Notes: generated by a model not told the origin, from the sequence alone. Counted from the stretch's first letter, positions 15,784 to 25,509 are shown. The stretch: DNA of 64,000 bases from Bilifractor porci (GCF_009696005.1 NZ_VUMV01000003.1:186001-250000); one strand, 5' to 3'. Numbers and translations: made by a program.

Positions 15784-17142
15784 ATGGATACAAAAGAAGA
15801 GAAAATGCGTTCTCACGATATGGATATGCTGAACGGACCGCTGGCGGGTAAAATTTTCCTGTTTTCTCTGCCGCTGGCCCTGACCAGTATTCTGCAGCAG
15901 CTTTTTAACAGTGCGGACCTGGCGGTGGTCGGCCGTTTTTCCAGTTCTACGGCGCTGGCAGCCGTGGGGGATAACAGTGCGCCGATCAATCTGATTGTTT
16001 CCCTGTTTGTCGGGCTTTCTCTTGGCGTCAACGTCGTCATCGGCATGCTGATCGGCCAGGGAAAAAAAGAAAAAATCCGGGAAGCAGTTTCCACCATCTA
16101 CCTGGTTGCCATCCTCAGCGGACTGATTCTTCTGCCGACCGGAGAGCTTGTCGCGAGGCCTCTCCTTTCAGCCATGGGCACGCCGGAGGATGTCATGGGC
16201 CTTGCCCTGCTGTACCTGCGGATTTACTTTTTCGCGACGCCTTTTATTATGATTTACAACTTCGGCTCGGCTATTCTCCGGGCACGCGGAGATTCCGCCA
16301 GACCGCTGATCGCACTGGCTGTCTCCGGCGTGATCAATATCGGGCTGAACCTTTTCTTTGTGATCGGTTTTCACATGTCTGTTGACGGAGTGGCCTATGC
16401 CACAGTAATTTCGAATATCATCAGCTCTGTGCTGGTAACCGTTTTTCTGATCCGGGAGAAGGGGGAGTTTCACCTGTCCCTGCGTCATCTGAAAATCCAC
16501 AGGGAGTACCTCTCCACCCTTTTCCGAATCGGCATTCCGGCCGGCCTGCAGGGAATGGTTTTCTCCCTGTCTAACGTGGTGATCCAGTGGGCGATCAACT
16601 CTTTCGGCTCCAGCGCCATTGCGGGCTCGACCGCCGGACAGAATTTTGAATTCATGGCCTATTTCATCGTAAATGCCTTTTCGCAGGCAGCCGTGACCTT
16701 TACCGCGCAGAATTACGGGGCAGGCAAATACGACCGCTGCCGACGCGTATACGTCCTGTCCATGCTGCTGGGCGAGGCCCTGACCTTCGCGCTGTCCATG
16801 GCCTTCTGGTTCGGAAAGGATATCCTGCTCCAGCTTTTCACCACGGATCCGGAAGTCATTTCCTTTGCCGTGGTCCGCATGTTCTGGGTATCCAATCTGG
16901 AAATCGGGACAGGCACCTATGAAATTCCGGGCGGCTGTCTCCGTGGAATGGGAATCAGCATGGCGCCGACCCTGGTTGTTATTTTCGGGTCCTGCGTGTT
17001 CCGGCTCATTTACATCGCCACCTTTTTTGCCTCCCACCACACATTCACCACCCTTTTGATGGCCTATCCCATTTCCTGGGCGATTACCGGAATTTCCGTC
17101 CAGCTGATGTATTTCATCATGCGCAGAAAAAAGCTTGCGTAA
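15784..17142 (+). CDS. MATE family efflux transporter
   Basis: A 452-residue inner-membrane antiporter of the multidrug and toxin extrusion family, DinF/NorM-like, normally using Na+ or H+. Two homologous halves of six helices each are visible. The family start is clear (LNGPLAGKIFLFSLPLALTSILQQLFNSADLAVVGRF), with the conserved Q-x-L-x-N-x-x-D pattern in helix 1 and AVGDNSAPINLIVSLFVGLSLGVNVVIG in helix 2. The ATG at 15784 follows GGAGAAGAG. A TATAAT at 15717-15722 may be its -10. It ends exactly where the convergent decarboxylase gamma gene ends, with no gap. Substrate unknown. Confidence 0.93.
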   Translation: MDTKEEKMRSHDMDMLNGPLAGKIFLFSLPLALTSILQQLFNSADLAVVGRFSSSTALAAVGDNSAPINLIVSLFVGLSLGVNVVIGMLIGQGKKEKIREAVSTIYLVAILSGLILLPTGELVARPLLSAMGTPEDVMGLALLYLRIYFFATPFIMIYNFGSAILRARGDSARPLIALAVSGVINIGLNLFFVIGFHMSVDGVAYATVISNIISSVLVTVFLIREKGEFHLSLRHLKIHREYLSTLFRIGIPAGLQGMVFSLSNVVIQWAINSFGSSAIAGSTAGQNFEFMAYFIVNAFSQAAVTFTAQNYGAGKYDRCRRVYVLSMLLGEALTFALSMAFWFGKDILLQLFTTDPEVISFAVVRMFWVSNLEIGTGTYEIPGGCLRGMGISMAPTLVVIFGSCVFRLIYIATFFASHHTFTTLLMAYPISWAITGISVQLMYFIMRRKKLA

Positions 17143-17313
17143 TCAGCCCCGGTTCCCGGCATCCGAATCCTGGACGGTTTCCGTGCTGTCCCCTTTTTTA
17201 GCGGGAAAGATCTTCGTCAGCAGGATCATGATGGCAATCAGGACAAGCGTAACAATGAATATTCCAAGCATCCCCAGACCCATAATCTTCAGTGACTCTA
17301 CAAATGTACTCAT
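17143..17313 (-). CDS. decarboxylase gamma subunit-like small membrane protein (OadG family)
   Basis: A 56-residue protein: short N-terminus (MSTFVESLKIMGLGM), one membrane helix (about 13-33, GLGMLGIFIVTLVLIAIMILL), then a charged tail rich in Lys, Asp and Glu. This is the shape of the gamma subunit of Na+-translocating carboxylic acid decarboxylases, which anchors the complex. The ATG at 17313 follows AAGGAGG. It lies 24 nt downstream of the beta-subunit gene, which strongly supports the call. The alpha (carboxyltransferase) and biotin carrier subunits are not next to it. Confidence 0.8.
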   Translation of the reverse strand: MSTFVESLKIMGLGMLGIFIVTLVLIAIMILLTKIFPAKKGDSTETVQDSDAGNRG

Positions 17314-17337
17314 GACTTAACCTCCTTGTCAAAATGC

Positions 17338-18480
17338 TTACACAAGCGGAACCAGGCTCAGGATCAGGCCGCCGGCAATAACAGACGCGATCTGTCCGGA
17401 GACATTTACCCCGGTGGCCTGCATGATCAGGACATTGGAGGAATCCTCCTTCATGCCCATCTGGGTGATGACCCTTGCGGACATCGGAAACGCGGAAATT
17501 CCACAGGCACCGATCATCGGATTGACCTTTTTATCTTTTGGAAGGAACAGATTCAGAAGCTTCGCGAAAAGCACGCCGCCTGCCGTGTCAAAAATAAACG
17601 CAACCAGTCCCAGAAGAAGAATCAGCAGCGTCCTGACATTCAGAAAGTCCTCCGCACGCATCTGGGATGCCACGGTCAGTCCGAGCATCAGCGTAATAAT
17701 GTTTGCCAGCGAATGCTGGGCGGTATCGGAAAGAGCATCCAGGACGCCGCACTCACGGACCAGGTTTCCGAACATCAGGAAGCCTACCAGGGCGACCGAT
17801 CTGGGTGCCACAATTCCCGCCACAATCGTGATGCAGATCGGGAAAAGAATTTTTACGGGTTTGGAAACGCTGTGCGGACTGTAGGACATATGCATCCTGC
17901 GTTCTTTTTTTGTTGTCACCGCGCGGATAACCACCGGCTGGATGATCGGCACAAGCGCCATGTAGGAATATGCCGCGACAATAATCGCCCCCAGATATTT
18001 AGACCCGAAATAATTCGCGACAAAAATGGAGGTCGGTCCGTCCGCCGCGCCGATAATGCCGACAGACGCCGCATCCTGGAGGCTGAAGCCCATCAGTGTT
18101 GCCAGACTGAGTGTGAAGAAGATGCCAAACTGCGCCGCTCCTCCAAAGAGCATCATCAGCGGATTGGCAAGAAGAGGCGTAAAATCAATCATCGCCCCGA
18201 TGCCGATAAAGAGCAGCAGAAGGAACAGCTCGTTGGCAATTCCCGCGTTAAACAATGTGTCCAGCGGTCCTTCTGTCACCACCCCGTTGATCATCTGCGT
18301 AACGGCTCCCGACATAGGCAGATTAACCAGCACGGCGCCGAATCCCATCGGCACCAGCAGGGACGGCTCCATTTTTTTTACGATTCCCAGATAAATAAGG
18401 ACACCGCCGATGATCCACATGGCCACCATCTGCCATGTGATGTTCCCCGCATTTGAGAAAAGTCCTAAAATTTCCTGCAT
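17338..18480 (-). CDS. Na+-translocating decarboxylase beta subunit (OadB/MmdB/GcdB family)
   Basis: Integral membrane subunit that couples decarboxylation of a carboxybiotin to Na+ export. The 380 residues form about ten helices. Family hallmarks are FIGIGAMIDFTPLLANP near 90-105 and the re-entrant GIIGAADGPTSIFVANYFGSKYLG (about 138-161) with the essential Asp of the ADGPT motif. The C-terminal GACGISAFPMSARV and ATGVNVSGQIASVIAGG also match. It could belong to an oxaloacetate, methylmalonyl-CoA or glutaconyl-CoA decarboxylase; the beta subunit alone does not decide. It is followed by the gamma gene. Its leader holds a riboswitch-like fold and a terminator (18511-18659), so expression is probably controlled by attenuation. 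Confidence 0.95.
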   Translation of the reverse strand: MQEILGLFSNAGNITWQMVAMWIIGGVLIYLGIVKKMEPSLLVPMGFGAVLVNLPMSGAVTQMINGVVTEGPLDTLFNAGIANELFLLLLFIGIGAMIDFTPLLANPLMMLFGGAAQFGIFFTLSLATLMGFSLQDAASVGIIGAADGPTSIFVANYFGSKYLGAIIVAAYSYMALVPIIQPVVIRAVTTKKERRMHMSYSPHSVSKPVKILFPICITIVAGIVAPRSVALVGFLMFGNLVRECGVLDALSDTAQHSLANIITLMLGLTVASQMRAEDFLNVRTLLILLLGLVAFIFDTAGGVLFAKLLNLFLPKDKKVNPMIGACGISAFPMSARVITQMGMKEDSSNVLIMQATGVNVSGQIASVIAGGLILSLVPLV

Positions 18481-18505
18481 AAAAAACTCCTTTCTGTGAT
18501 CCGCG

Positions 18506-18559
18506 CAAAAATGGCGGGACTTCGCTGCAGCATAAAAGCTGCAACAGAAGTCTCGCCAT
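18506..18559 (-). terminator. intrinsic terminator in the leader of the decarboxylase beta gene
   Basis: On the minus strand ATGGCGAGACTTC (18559-18547) pairs with GAAGTCCCGCCAT (18523-18511), with an inner GCAGC/GCTGC stem and a run of T directly after it. It lies 30 nt before the beta-subunit ATG and 200 nt after the DUF2252 stop. It could end DUF2252 transcripts or, given the folded element upstream, act as an attenuator. Confidence 0.75.
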
Positions 18560-18586
18560 AAGATTTCATAAAAATATGAAGCTCTT

Positions 18587-18659
18587 CAGACCGGTCTCGG
18601 AGATTTCTCCCGTGTTGACGGAACCGGTCACAGCAGCGCTGCAGGCTACTCCCTGTCTG
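18587..18659 (-). ncRNA. riboswitch-like leader, resembles yybP-ykoY (Mn2+) aptamer
   Basis: Minus strand, upstream of the attenuator and the decarboxylase beta gene. A closing stem pairs CAGACAGG (18659-18652) with CCGGTCTG (18594-18587), one A-G mismatch. Inside it the 5' side reads GAGTAGCC and the 3' side CCGAGA, the strand pair that marks the yybP-ykoY family (GGGGAGUAGC ... AGACC). GTCAACA and a GGAG-AAAT-CTCC hairpin follow in the expected order. At 73 nt it is short for that family. A Na+-sensing class would fit the gene better biologically, but I cannot recall its consensus well enough to test it. Confidence 0.5.
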
Positions 18660-18758
18660 TTGAATACGGCACTTATTCTACAAAACTTCCCTTGAAATTG
18701 CAACCGGAAAATTTTAGGCAGACACAAGGCAAACATACCATACGCCGATAAAAAAGTT

Positions 18759-20372
18759 TTATGCCAGCACGGAGAGGAAAGTTTTGTAATCCTCCTCGTT
18801 CTGGTCCGCGTAAGCTTCGGCAAAATGAATCATCGCCTCTGTAAACTTGCTGCTTTTACCGATATACCCGGCAATCGCGTGACGGTTTCCGGTCTTGGCA
18901 TGGGCATGCGCAAGTATTCTGGCGCAAAGCGCGCAGTACCCCGCGAAATCCGCCTCTTCTATTTTGGTGAGGTCAAAAGCCCCTTTATAATCCCAATACT
19001 GGCGGACATAATAATCCCGCTCCCTGCCGTCCGTATCCGGAATACGCGCCCATCCGGTCAGAATGTCTCCGTAGGTCTGCGCTGCCCGAAGCCCTTCTAC
19101 CACCCGTCGGCCGTGCTCCAGATATTCAGATTTTCCGGCATAGGGCTCCAGCACGGAATCGTTGGCTTCCTTGATCTGAAGGACCAGCGTATCGTGTCCC
19201 CCTCCGCCTTCCAGCAGGATCAGCCAGCAGCGGGTGCCTACGCTTCCCACCCCTACGACCTTCCGCGCTGCATCCCGCACCACATACTGGTCTACCAGGT
19301 AACGGCGTTCCCTGGGGAGACTGAGCCTGTACTGCTTCAGCACATGTCCCAGCATCTTTGTCACCTCATCGGCGGAAGCCCCCATGTTTTTTTCATCCAG
19401 CATGGACCTCACCGGCACAATCCTGGGAGGATCCGAGCGGAAGCGCAGCTGCCCGTTCTCCATCTCCGTGTATTTCATCACGGCCTTCTCCCGGTTTTTC
19501 GCAAGTGCCTTCTCCAGTGTTTTTTCCAGAAGGGCTCTGCTTATTTCCGGCATCTGCCCGGAATACCTTTCGTGAAGCATTTCCATGTCCACATGATCGT
19601 ACCAGACATCAAGCGCGCTCATAGAAGAATACTGCCGCATAGAATCCCGATACATGGCTGCCGCTTCCGTAAGCGCCCGCGTCCGTGTCTCCGCAGAAAA
19701 ATTCCGGTCCCTGCCGCAGACCTCTATGCTGGCCATCATGCGCTTGACATCCCATTCCCAGGGCGCGGGAAGCGTCTCATCAAAATCATTCAGATCAAAA
19801 ACCAGATGGCGCTCCGGCGAGGCAAATATGCCGAAGTTTGCGATATGCGCGTCCCCGCAGGCCTGCACCCGGATACCCGTTGCCGGGCTTTCCGCCAGAT
19901 CGGATGCCATAATAACGGCGGCTCCCCGCAAAAAAGCAAACGGCGACGCACTCATTCTCTCATGCCGGACAGGCAGAAGTTCCTGCACCCTGTTTTTTTC
20001 CTGCCCGAAAATCAGACGGATCTTGTCTTTCCTCCCCGACCAGACGTCCCACTTGCCAAGCTCCGTTCTGGAAATTGTTTTCCGGGCGTTCTTCCCCTGT
20101 GCCTTCCCCTGCTCCGGCTGATACCTCTCGCTTCCGGAAATTTCTTTTACAATGGAATTCCGTATCTGCCCGATCAAAAAGGCTGCTCTTTTTGCCCGTT
20201 CTGAGGAAAACACAGGCGCGCCCGTCCCGATGATCTGCTTCAAGGCCTGTGCCAGCACTGTCCCTTCCGGTTCCCTTCCTGCCGTCTGCGCGTTTTCTGT
20301 CTTCTCCTTTTCCTGAACCTCTGTCCCCGGCAAAGTTTCCTGTTTGATCTCTTCCCCGCTGCTGACGCTCAT
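18759..20372 (-). CDS. DUF2252 family protein
   Basis: A 537-residue cytosolic protein of the DUF2252 family, which has a protein-kinase-like/aminoglycoside-phosphotransferase-like fold but no established function. Recognisable blocks are AFLRGAAVIMASDLA, QACGDAHIANFGIFASPERHLVFDLNDFDETLPAPWEWDVKRMMASIEV with kinase-like HxxN and DxND acidic residues, and VGVGSVGTRCWLILLEG. RDYYVRQYWDYKGAFDL is another. A Glu/Lys-rich N-terminal extension (about 1-90) precedes the domain. The ATG at 20372 has AAGGA 8 nt upstream and is preferred to the ATG two codons earlier. The frame is open to 20654 but would cross the neighbouring promoter. Confidence 0.9.
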   Translation of the reverse strand: MSVSSGEEIKQETLPGTEVQEKEKTENAQTAGREPEGTVLAQALKQIIGTGAPVFSSERAKRAAFLIGQIRNSIVKEISGSERYQPEQGKAQGKNARKTISRTELGKWDVWSGRKDKIRLIFGQEKNRVQELLPVRHERMSASPFAFLRGAAVIMASDLAESPATGIRVQACGDAHIANFGIFASPERHLVFDLNDFDETLPAPWEWDVKRMMASIEVCGRDRNFSAETRTRALTEAAAMYRDSMRQYSSMSALDVWYDHVDMEMLHERYSGQMPEISRALLEKTLEKALAKNREKAVMKYTEMENGQLRFRSDPPRIVPVRSMLDEKNMGASADEVTKMLGHVLKQYRLSLPRERRYLVDQYVVRDAARKVVGVGSVGTRCWLILLEGGGGHDTLVLQIKEANDSVLEPYAGKSEYLEHGRRVVEGLRAAQTYGDILTGWARIPDTDGRERDYYVRQYWDYKGAFDLTKIEEADFAGYCALCARILAHAHAKTGNRHAIAGYIGKSSKFTEAMIHFAEAYADQNEEDYKTFLSVLA

Positions 20373-20541
20373 TTTCATTTCCTTCTTCCATCCCCTGCTT
20401 CTGTATTTTCCCTTATTTTTCACTATGGAAATTATAACCGTTCTCCTGTTTTTGACAATCCGCTTTTTCCGAATCCGCCCGGTTCGGATCGGATGATACA
20501 TTTTTCCCCGTCTGTAAGCAGACTTCCCGCCTCTTTTCGGA

Positions 20542-20547
20542 TATAAT
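20542..20547 (+). promoter_or_regulatory. -10 box of the large ABC transporter gene
   Basis: TATAAT at 20542-20547 with no clear -35 (CAGACT at the 17-nt position). Transcription would start near 20554, so the 41-nt motif at 20567-20607 would be at the 5' end of the mRNA. Confidence 0.4.
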
Positions 20548-20566
20548 GATGACAGCAGGGACAGGA

Positions 20567-20621
20567 GGCCATCCCCCGATTCATGCAGATAAGATCGGTT
20601 TATGCCCTTTGGGATTGGCAT
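20567..20621 (+). repeat. 41-nt structured intergenic motif, copy B (leader of ABC gene)
   Basis: Positions 20567-20607 align without gaps to 4826-4866 (34 of 41 identical). The inner stem CCGAT/ATCGG keeps pairing relative to CCGGT/ACCGG of copy A through a compensatory G-C to A-T change (20579 with 20595). The outer stem has the same central mismatch position (C-C here, T-T there). A second hairpin, ATGCC/GGCAT (20602-20606 with 20617-20621), follows. It lies about 75 nt before the ABC gene start. Confidence 0.5.
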
Positions 20622-20680
20622 CATCACATAACAGAAAGAACCGCAGGGGAACAATTACCCGGCTGTCGGGAGAAACAGAT

Positions 20681-23600
20681 ATGCTTGAACTCAGGAACAT
20701 ATGTAAAGAATATCGGACAGGGGATTCCGTCCAGACGGCACTGGACCATGTGAATCTCACCCTTTCGGATATGGAATTCGTCGCCATTCTGGGGCCCTCC
20801 GGATCCGGAAAGACCACGCTCCTGAATATCATCGGCGGCCTGGACCGGTATGACAGCGGAGATTTGATTATTGACGGCATTTCCACCCGGAATTACTCCG
20901 ACCGGGACTGGGACGCGTACCGAAACCGCGCCGTCGGTTTTGTCTTCCAGAATTACAACCTGATTATGCATCAGAGCGTGCTGTCCAATGTCGAACTTGC
21001 CCTTACCATTTCCGGCATCACCGGCGAGGAGCGCAAGCGCCGGGCAGAGGACGCCCTGCTCCGCGTCGGCCTTGGCAGCCATATGTCCAAAAAACCAAAC
21101 CAGCTCTCCGGCGGGCAGATGCAGCGAGTGGCCATTGCCCGCGCGCTGGTCAACGACCCCAGCATTGTGCTTGCCGATGAGCCGACCGGAGCCCTGGACA
21201 GCGATACCAGCATCCAGGTTATGGAACTGCTGAAGAAGGTCTCCCGAAGGCGTCTGGTTGTCATGGTCACACATAACCCCGAACTGGCCGAAAAATACGC
21301 TACACGGATCGTCACCATTCGTGACGGCCATTTTGCGGGGAGCCGGGATCTGCCCCAGAACCGCTTTTCTCCGGAAGATTTATCGGAGAAGAATACCGGA
21401 GACAGCAATACCGGAAAGGAACACCCCCTCCGTCAAGATTCCGTGAAAAACGGACGCTTCCGCCGGACCTCCATGACCTTTTTTACCGCACTTGCGCTCA
21501 GCTTTCAGAACCTGCGGACGAAAAAAGCGCGCACCTTCATGGTTGCCTTCGCCGGTTCCATCGGCATTATCGGCATTGCGCTGATCATGGCGATCGAAAC
21601 AGGCCTGCAGCAATACATAAAGGCAACGGAGAAGGCCACACTCTCCCAGTACCCGATCGAAATTTATTCCACCGGGATTGACTGGTCCTCCTTACTGACC
21701 GAGGGCTACGGAAATCTTTTTGCCAGCAGCACAAATACGGCATCCGGGCAGGAGAACGTGTCCTCCGGCTCAGACGAAATAGCCGTAAATACCCTTGCCA
21801 AAAACATTTTTACCGGCATGAATAAAAATGACCTGGCGTCCTTCAAAAAGTACCTGGAAAGCGGAGAATCCGAAATACCGGATTACGCGGCAGACATCGA
21901 ATACAACTACGGGATAGAGCCGCAAATCTACCGTCTGGAGAAGGACGGATCCGCGGATCAGCTGAACCCTAACCGCATGCTCTCGGATATGCTGACCTCC
22001 ATTATTGATGTCAGCAGCCTCATGAACGGATTTGTGGGGGAATCTCTTTTTCACGCCATGCCGTCTGACCCGTCCCTCTATGAGGCATCCTACGAGGTCA
22101 GGGCAGGACGATGGCCGCGGAACAACCATGAGCTGGTACTGGTCCTTACCGGAGACGGACGGACCTCCGACTTCATGCTTTATGAGCTTGGCATCCTGGA
22201 TCCGGAAGAACTGCGGCAGATGATCCGGCAGTTTTCCTCCGGTTCCGGCAATTCCATTCTGGATTTTGCCCAGAATGCCGCCGCGGCAGTCGGGGCGGAC
22301 AGCTCCGGAAGCAGTTCCTCCTCCGGCAGCGCCGCCGCTTCTTCTTCACCCTCGGACTCGGCCTCTGCGGTATCCTCCTCTTCCGGGGACGGCAGCCCCG
22401 TCATCTGTACATACAGCGATTTTATCGGAAAAACCTTCAAACTGGTTTTGAACAGCGACACGTACACCTACGACAGCCAGATGAAGGTGTGGAGTTCCCA
22501 GACAGACAATGAGGCCTACATGAAGAACCTGATACAAAACGGGGAGGATCTGACCATTGTAGGAATCGTCCAGCCGAAAAACGGGGCGTCTGACCTGATG
22601 CTTTCCTCCGGAATCGGCTATCCGCGGGGGCTGGTTAATGATATCATGAAACAGGAGCGCCAGAGTGAGCCGGTAAAGGCCCAGCTTGCCGATCCGGATA
22701 CGAACATCTTCACCGGGAAGAAGTTCTCGGATCCTTCGTCCGGAGCTTTTGACTTTGGCAGCATGATTACCCTGGATCACGACGATGTCGCGAAGGCATT
22801 TCACGTAAATACCGATGCCGCGGACTCCGATACCATGCAGAATTACCTGTCCGCTGAGATTGATAAAATGTCCGGGCAGATTATTCAGTACGCCTCCCAG
22901 GAGGCGGAAGCGGAAATATCCGGTATTTCTCTGGACGATTTTCTGGATCCGGATGAACTGGAAAAGCAGATACCGCAGCTTTCCGGGGATGATCTGAAGG
23001 AAATTCTGAAAGCAGCATCTGCCAGTCTCTCCGGGGATGCCGTTCAAAACGCGGTCCGTGCGCTGGGAGAAGGCTACACGGCCTATCTCGGAAAGCAGCT
23101 GGAGGATCCGGACACAAGAAAGGCATACGAAGAAAGCCTGGCATTAATTTTCCGCCCTGTCACCGATTACGTGTCGGAGTATCTGAAATCCGATGCCGCC
23201 CGATCCGTAATAGAAGAACAGTTTCAGGACTTCATCCGGCAGAACGCGGCCCTGTTCACTCCGGAAAAAATACAGGCCATACTGCAGGAGGAAATACAGG
23301 CATATCTGACATGGGTGGCACAGCAGAATGCAGAACGTCCGGCAGATGACCAGCTCTCTGCGGACAATCCCCTGGTTATCCAGCTGTACCTCTCCGGCAG
23401 CGAAGGACAGCAGCGGATCAGCGCCCTGGCGGCTTCTGTGACGAGTCAGGCTGCCGCCCTTAGTAAAGACCAGCTGTTGCAGCTGGCGGACGCGCTGGCA
23501 CAGTCCTTCGACAGCTACGCGGCGCAAAACACCATGCCGAATCTTTCCGATCTAAGCCGCCGACTGGCGGATAACCTGACCGGAAGCCTGACGGATTACC

Positions 23601-24607
23601 TTTCTACAGAAGACGCACAGAACACGGTAATGGCCGCTGTTTCCTCCGTCATCAGCGAAAGCGGCCTGCAGCGTGCCGTCTCCGACGCGGTAAAAGAAAA
23701 ACTGTCTGATGCGGCCGGCCAGACAGCGCAGGGCATAACAGAAAAAATCAACCGTATGGCCGCCCAGAAGCTTCAGTCTTTCACCGAAAAAACCGCCTCC
23801 CAGGCAAAACAGATCGTCCTTGACACCATTTCCGGCGATTACCCGCAGATCGCGGAATATATAAACCGGAATATCGGCGATTTCTTTACGGTAAATGAAG
23901 ACCTGTTCCGAAAGGCCATCCGTGTGGACGCAGGGGTTTCCGAGCTGCAGTCCATCCTGACCTCTTTTCTGAACAGCGGAAAGGCGACTCTGACAGGCAA
24001 CCTGACCGAATTTGGCTGGGCAGATCCGGAAAGTCCCGCAGAGATTCTGATCTACCCGGAAGATTTCAGCGCCAAGAACAAAATCGCTGATTTAATCACG
24101 GACTACAACAATGCCAGGAAGAGCAGCGGAGAAAAAGACAAGGTTATCACCTATTCCGATGTGGTGGCCACCATGATGCAGTCCGTGACCGATATCATTG
24201 ACTCCGTCAGCCGCATCCTGATGGCGTTCGTATCCATCTCCCTGGTCGTCTCTTCCATCATGATCGGAGTAATTACCTATATCAGTGTGCTGGAGCGCAA
24301 AAAAGAAATCGGTATCCTGCGTGCCATCGGCGCCTCCCGCCACAATGTAAGAGAGGTGTTTAACGCGGAAACTTCTATTACCGGATTTCTGTCCGGGTGC
24401 CTGGGCATCGGCATCACCTATGCCCTGGTTCCCTTGGCGACCGCACTGATCCGGCAGAAAACCGGACAGATGATCCGCGCAGCCCTGCCTCCCCTGATGG
24501 CGGCAGGACTGATTCTTCTCTCTGTTTTCCTGACCTTGCTGGCAGGACTGATTCCTTCCGGGCAGGCCGCGCGCAGCGACCCCGTTGCGGCGCTCCGCTC
24601 AGAATAA
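20681..24607 (+). CDS. giant MacB/FtsX-type ABC transporter (ATPase and permease fused, 1308 aa)
   Basis: A single-chain ABC protein of the MacB mechanotransmission type. The ATPase (about 1-235) has Walker [10 protein letters not shown], signature [15 protein letters not shown] and Walker [13 protein letters not shown]. After a linker comes TM1 (about 283-303), an external domain of some 860 residues, then three helices at about 1178-1202, 1236-1260 and 1266-1293, the FtsX pattern. The external domain carries a Ser/Ala-rich stretch (about 540-570) and long Gln/Ala/Asp-rich helical repeats, much larger than the MacB periplasmic domain. The start at 20681 follows GGGAGAAAC. Such proteins export peptides or lipids or regulate cell-wall enzymes; the substrate here is unknown. 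No accessory protein or two-component system adjoins. Confidence 0.92.
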   Translation: MLELRNICKEYRTGDSVQTALDHVNLTLSDMEFVAILGPSGSGKTTLLNIIGGLDRYDSGDLIIDGISTRNYSDRDWDAYRNRAVGFVFQNYNLIMHQSVLSNVELALTISGITGEERKRRAEDALLRVGLGSHMSKKPNQLSGGQMQRVAIARALVNDPSIVLADEPTGALDSDTSIQVMELLKKVSRRRLVVMVTHNPELAEKYATRIVTIRDGHFAGSRDLPQNRFSPEDLSEKNTGDSNTGKEHPLRQDSVKNGRFRRTSMTFFTALALSFQNLRTKKARTFMVAFAGSIGIIGIALIMAIETGLQQYIKATEKATLSQYPIEIYSTGIDWSSLLTEGYGNLFASSTNTASGQENVSSGSDEIAVNTLAKNIFTGMNKNDLASFKKYLESGESEIPDYAADIEYNYGIEPQIYRLEKDGSADQLNPNRMLSDMLTSIIDVSSLMNGFVGESLFHAMPSDPSLYEASYEVRAGRWPRNNHELVLVLTGDGRTSDFMLYELGILDPEELRQMIRQFSSGSGNSILDFAQNAAAAVGADSSGSSSSSGSAAASSSPSDSASAVSSSSGDGSPVICTYSDFIGKTFKLVLNSDTYTYDSQMKVWSSQTDNEAYMKNLIQNGEDLTIVGIVQPKNGASDLMLSSGIGYPRGLVNDIMKQERQSEPVKAQLADPDTNIFTGKKFSDPSSGAFDFGSMITLDHDDVAKAFHVNTDAADSDTMQNYLSAEIDKMSGQIIQYASQEAEAEISGISLDDFLDPDELEKQIPQLSGDDLKEILKAASASLSGDAVQNAVRALGEGYTAYLGKQLEDPDTRKAYEESLALIFRPVTDYVSEYLKSDAARSVIEEQFQDFIRQNAALFTPEKIQAILQEEIQAYLTWVAQQNAERPADDQLSADNPLVIQLYLSGSEGQQRISALAASVTSQAAALSKDQLLQLADALAQSFDSYAAQNTMPNLSDLSRRLADNLTGSLTDYLSTEDAQNTVMAAVSSVISESGLQRAVSDAVKEKLSDAAGQTAQGITEKINRMAAQKLQSFTEKTASQAKQIVLDTISGDYPQIAEYINRNIGDFFTVNEDLFRKAIRVDAGVSELQSILTSFLNSGKATLTGNLTEFGWADPESPAEILIYPEDFSAKNKIADLITDYNNARKSSGEKDKVITYSDVVATMMQSVTDIIDSVSRILMAFVSISLVVSSIMIGVITYISVLERKKEIGILRAIGASRHNVREVFNAETSITGFLSGCLGIGITYALVPLATALIRQKTGQMIRAALPPLMAAGLILLSVFLTLLAGLIPSGQAARSDPVAALRSE

Positions 24608-24639
24608 CAGCATCATTTTGCATAAGAAAGGAAATTGTT

Positions 24640-25509
24640 ATGAGACTTGCTCTCGCGCAGATGAAAATGAGCAGTGACAAAACAGACAACCTGATCCACA
24701 GCCTGAAGCTTCTGGAGACAGCTGCCGGAAAACAGGCGGATCTGATCCTCTATCCGGAGGTGCAGCTTTCCCCCTTCTTCGCCCAGTTTCCAGCAAACCC
24801 GGGAGGCTGCTGCGGCGGGCTCACCGGGCCGGAAGCAATCACCGAAGACGATCCGGTTTTTCAGACTTTCCGGGAACTCTGCCGTCAGAACCACATCATG
24901 GCTTCCCCGAACTTTTATTTTCAGGCAAAGAACGAGCGCACATCGGACAGAACACAGGAAGAGAATGGCAGCATCGCCGGAGGTAAAAAATACGACGCCA
25001 GCTTCCTGATCGACAGGGAGGGCCGCGTCATCGGATGCCAGAAAATGGTTCACGTCGCCCAGACCCCCCTGTTTTATGAGCAGGACTATTACACCCCGTC
25101 GGATGACGGCTTTCATGTTTATGAAACAGAAGGAATGAAAGCAGGAATTGTTGTCTGCTTTGACAGACATTATCCGGAAAGCATACGGACGGAGGCGCTT
25201 CTCGGCGCGGAACTGATTCTGATTCCCACAGCCAACGTAAAGTCCGAACCCATGGAAATGTTTGAGCAGGAAATCCGCGTACAGGCCTACCAGAACTGCT
25301 GCTACATTGCCATGTGCAACCGGGTCGGGAAAGAAGCAGCCATGGACTTCGCCGGTGAATCCCTGATTGTAGATCCAGATGGAAATGTAATTGCAAAAGC
25401 AGGCGCACAGGAGGAGCTTCTAATTGCCGATCTGGATCCGGAGAAGGCGCGCGACGCGCGCAGACAGCGCCCGTATCTGAACCTCCGCCGGCCGGAATTT
25501 TATGCGTAA
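24640..25509 (+). CDS. carbon-nitrogen hydrolase (nitrilase superfamily)
   Basis: A 289-residue cytosolic amidase-type enzyme. The Glu-Lys-Cys triad is visible: E40 in ILYPEVQLSP, K135 in CQKMVHV and C173 in GIVVCFDRHYPE. Overall it resembles N-carbamoylputrescine amidase/omega-amidase-like members. The YPE and DRHYPES wording suits that branch, but the substrate cannot be read from sequence. The ATG at 24640 follows AAAGGAAA. It starts 32 nt after the ABC gene in the same direction and may be read from the same transcript. A strong terminator follows at 25651. Confidence 0.9.
   Translation: MRLALAQMKMSSDKTDNLIHSLKLLETAAGKQADLILYPEVQLSPFFAQFPANPGGCCGGLTGPEAITEDDPVFQTFRELCRQNHIMASPNFYFQAKNERTSDRTQEENGSIAGGKKYDASFLIDREGRVIGCQKMVHVAQTPLFYEQDYYTPSDDGFHVYETEGMKAGIVVCFDRHYPESIRTEALLGAELILIPTANVKSEPMEMFEQEIRVQAYQNCCYIAMCNRVGKEAAMDFAGESLIVDPDGNVIAKAGAQEELLIADLDPEKARDARRQRPYLNLRRPEFYA

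Noticed and set aside
20373-20654. Longer DUF2252 start at 20654
   Set aside because: The extra 94 codons are Arg/Lys-rich noncoding-like sequence and cross the promoter and leader of the divergent ABC gene.
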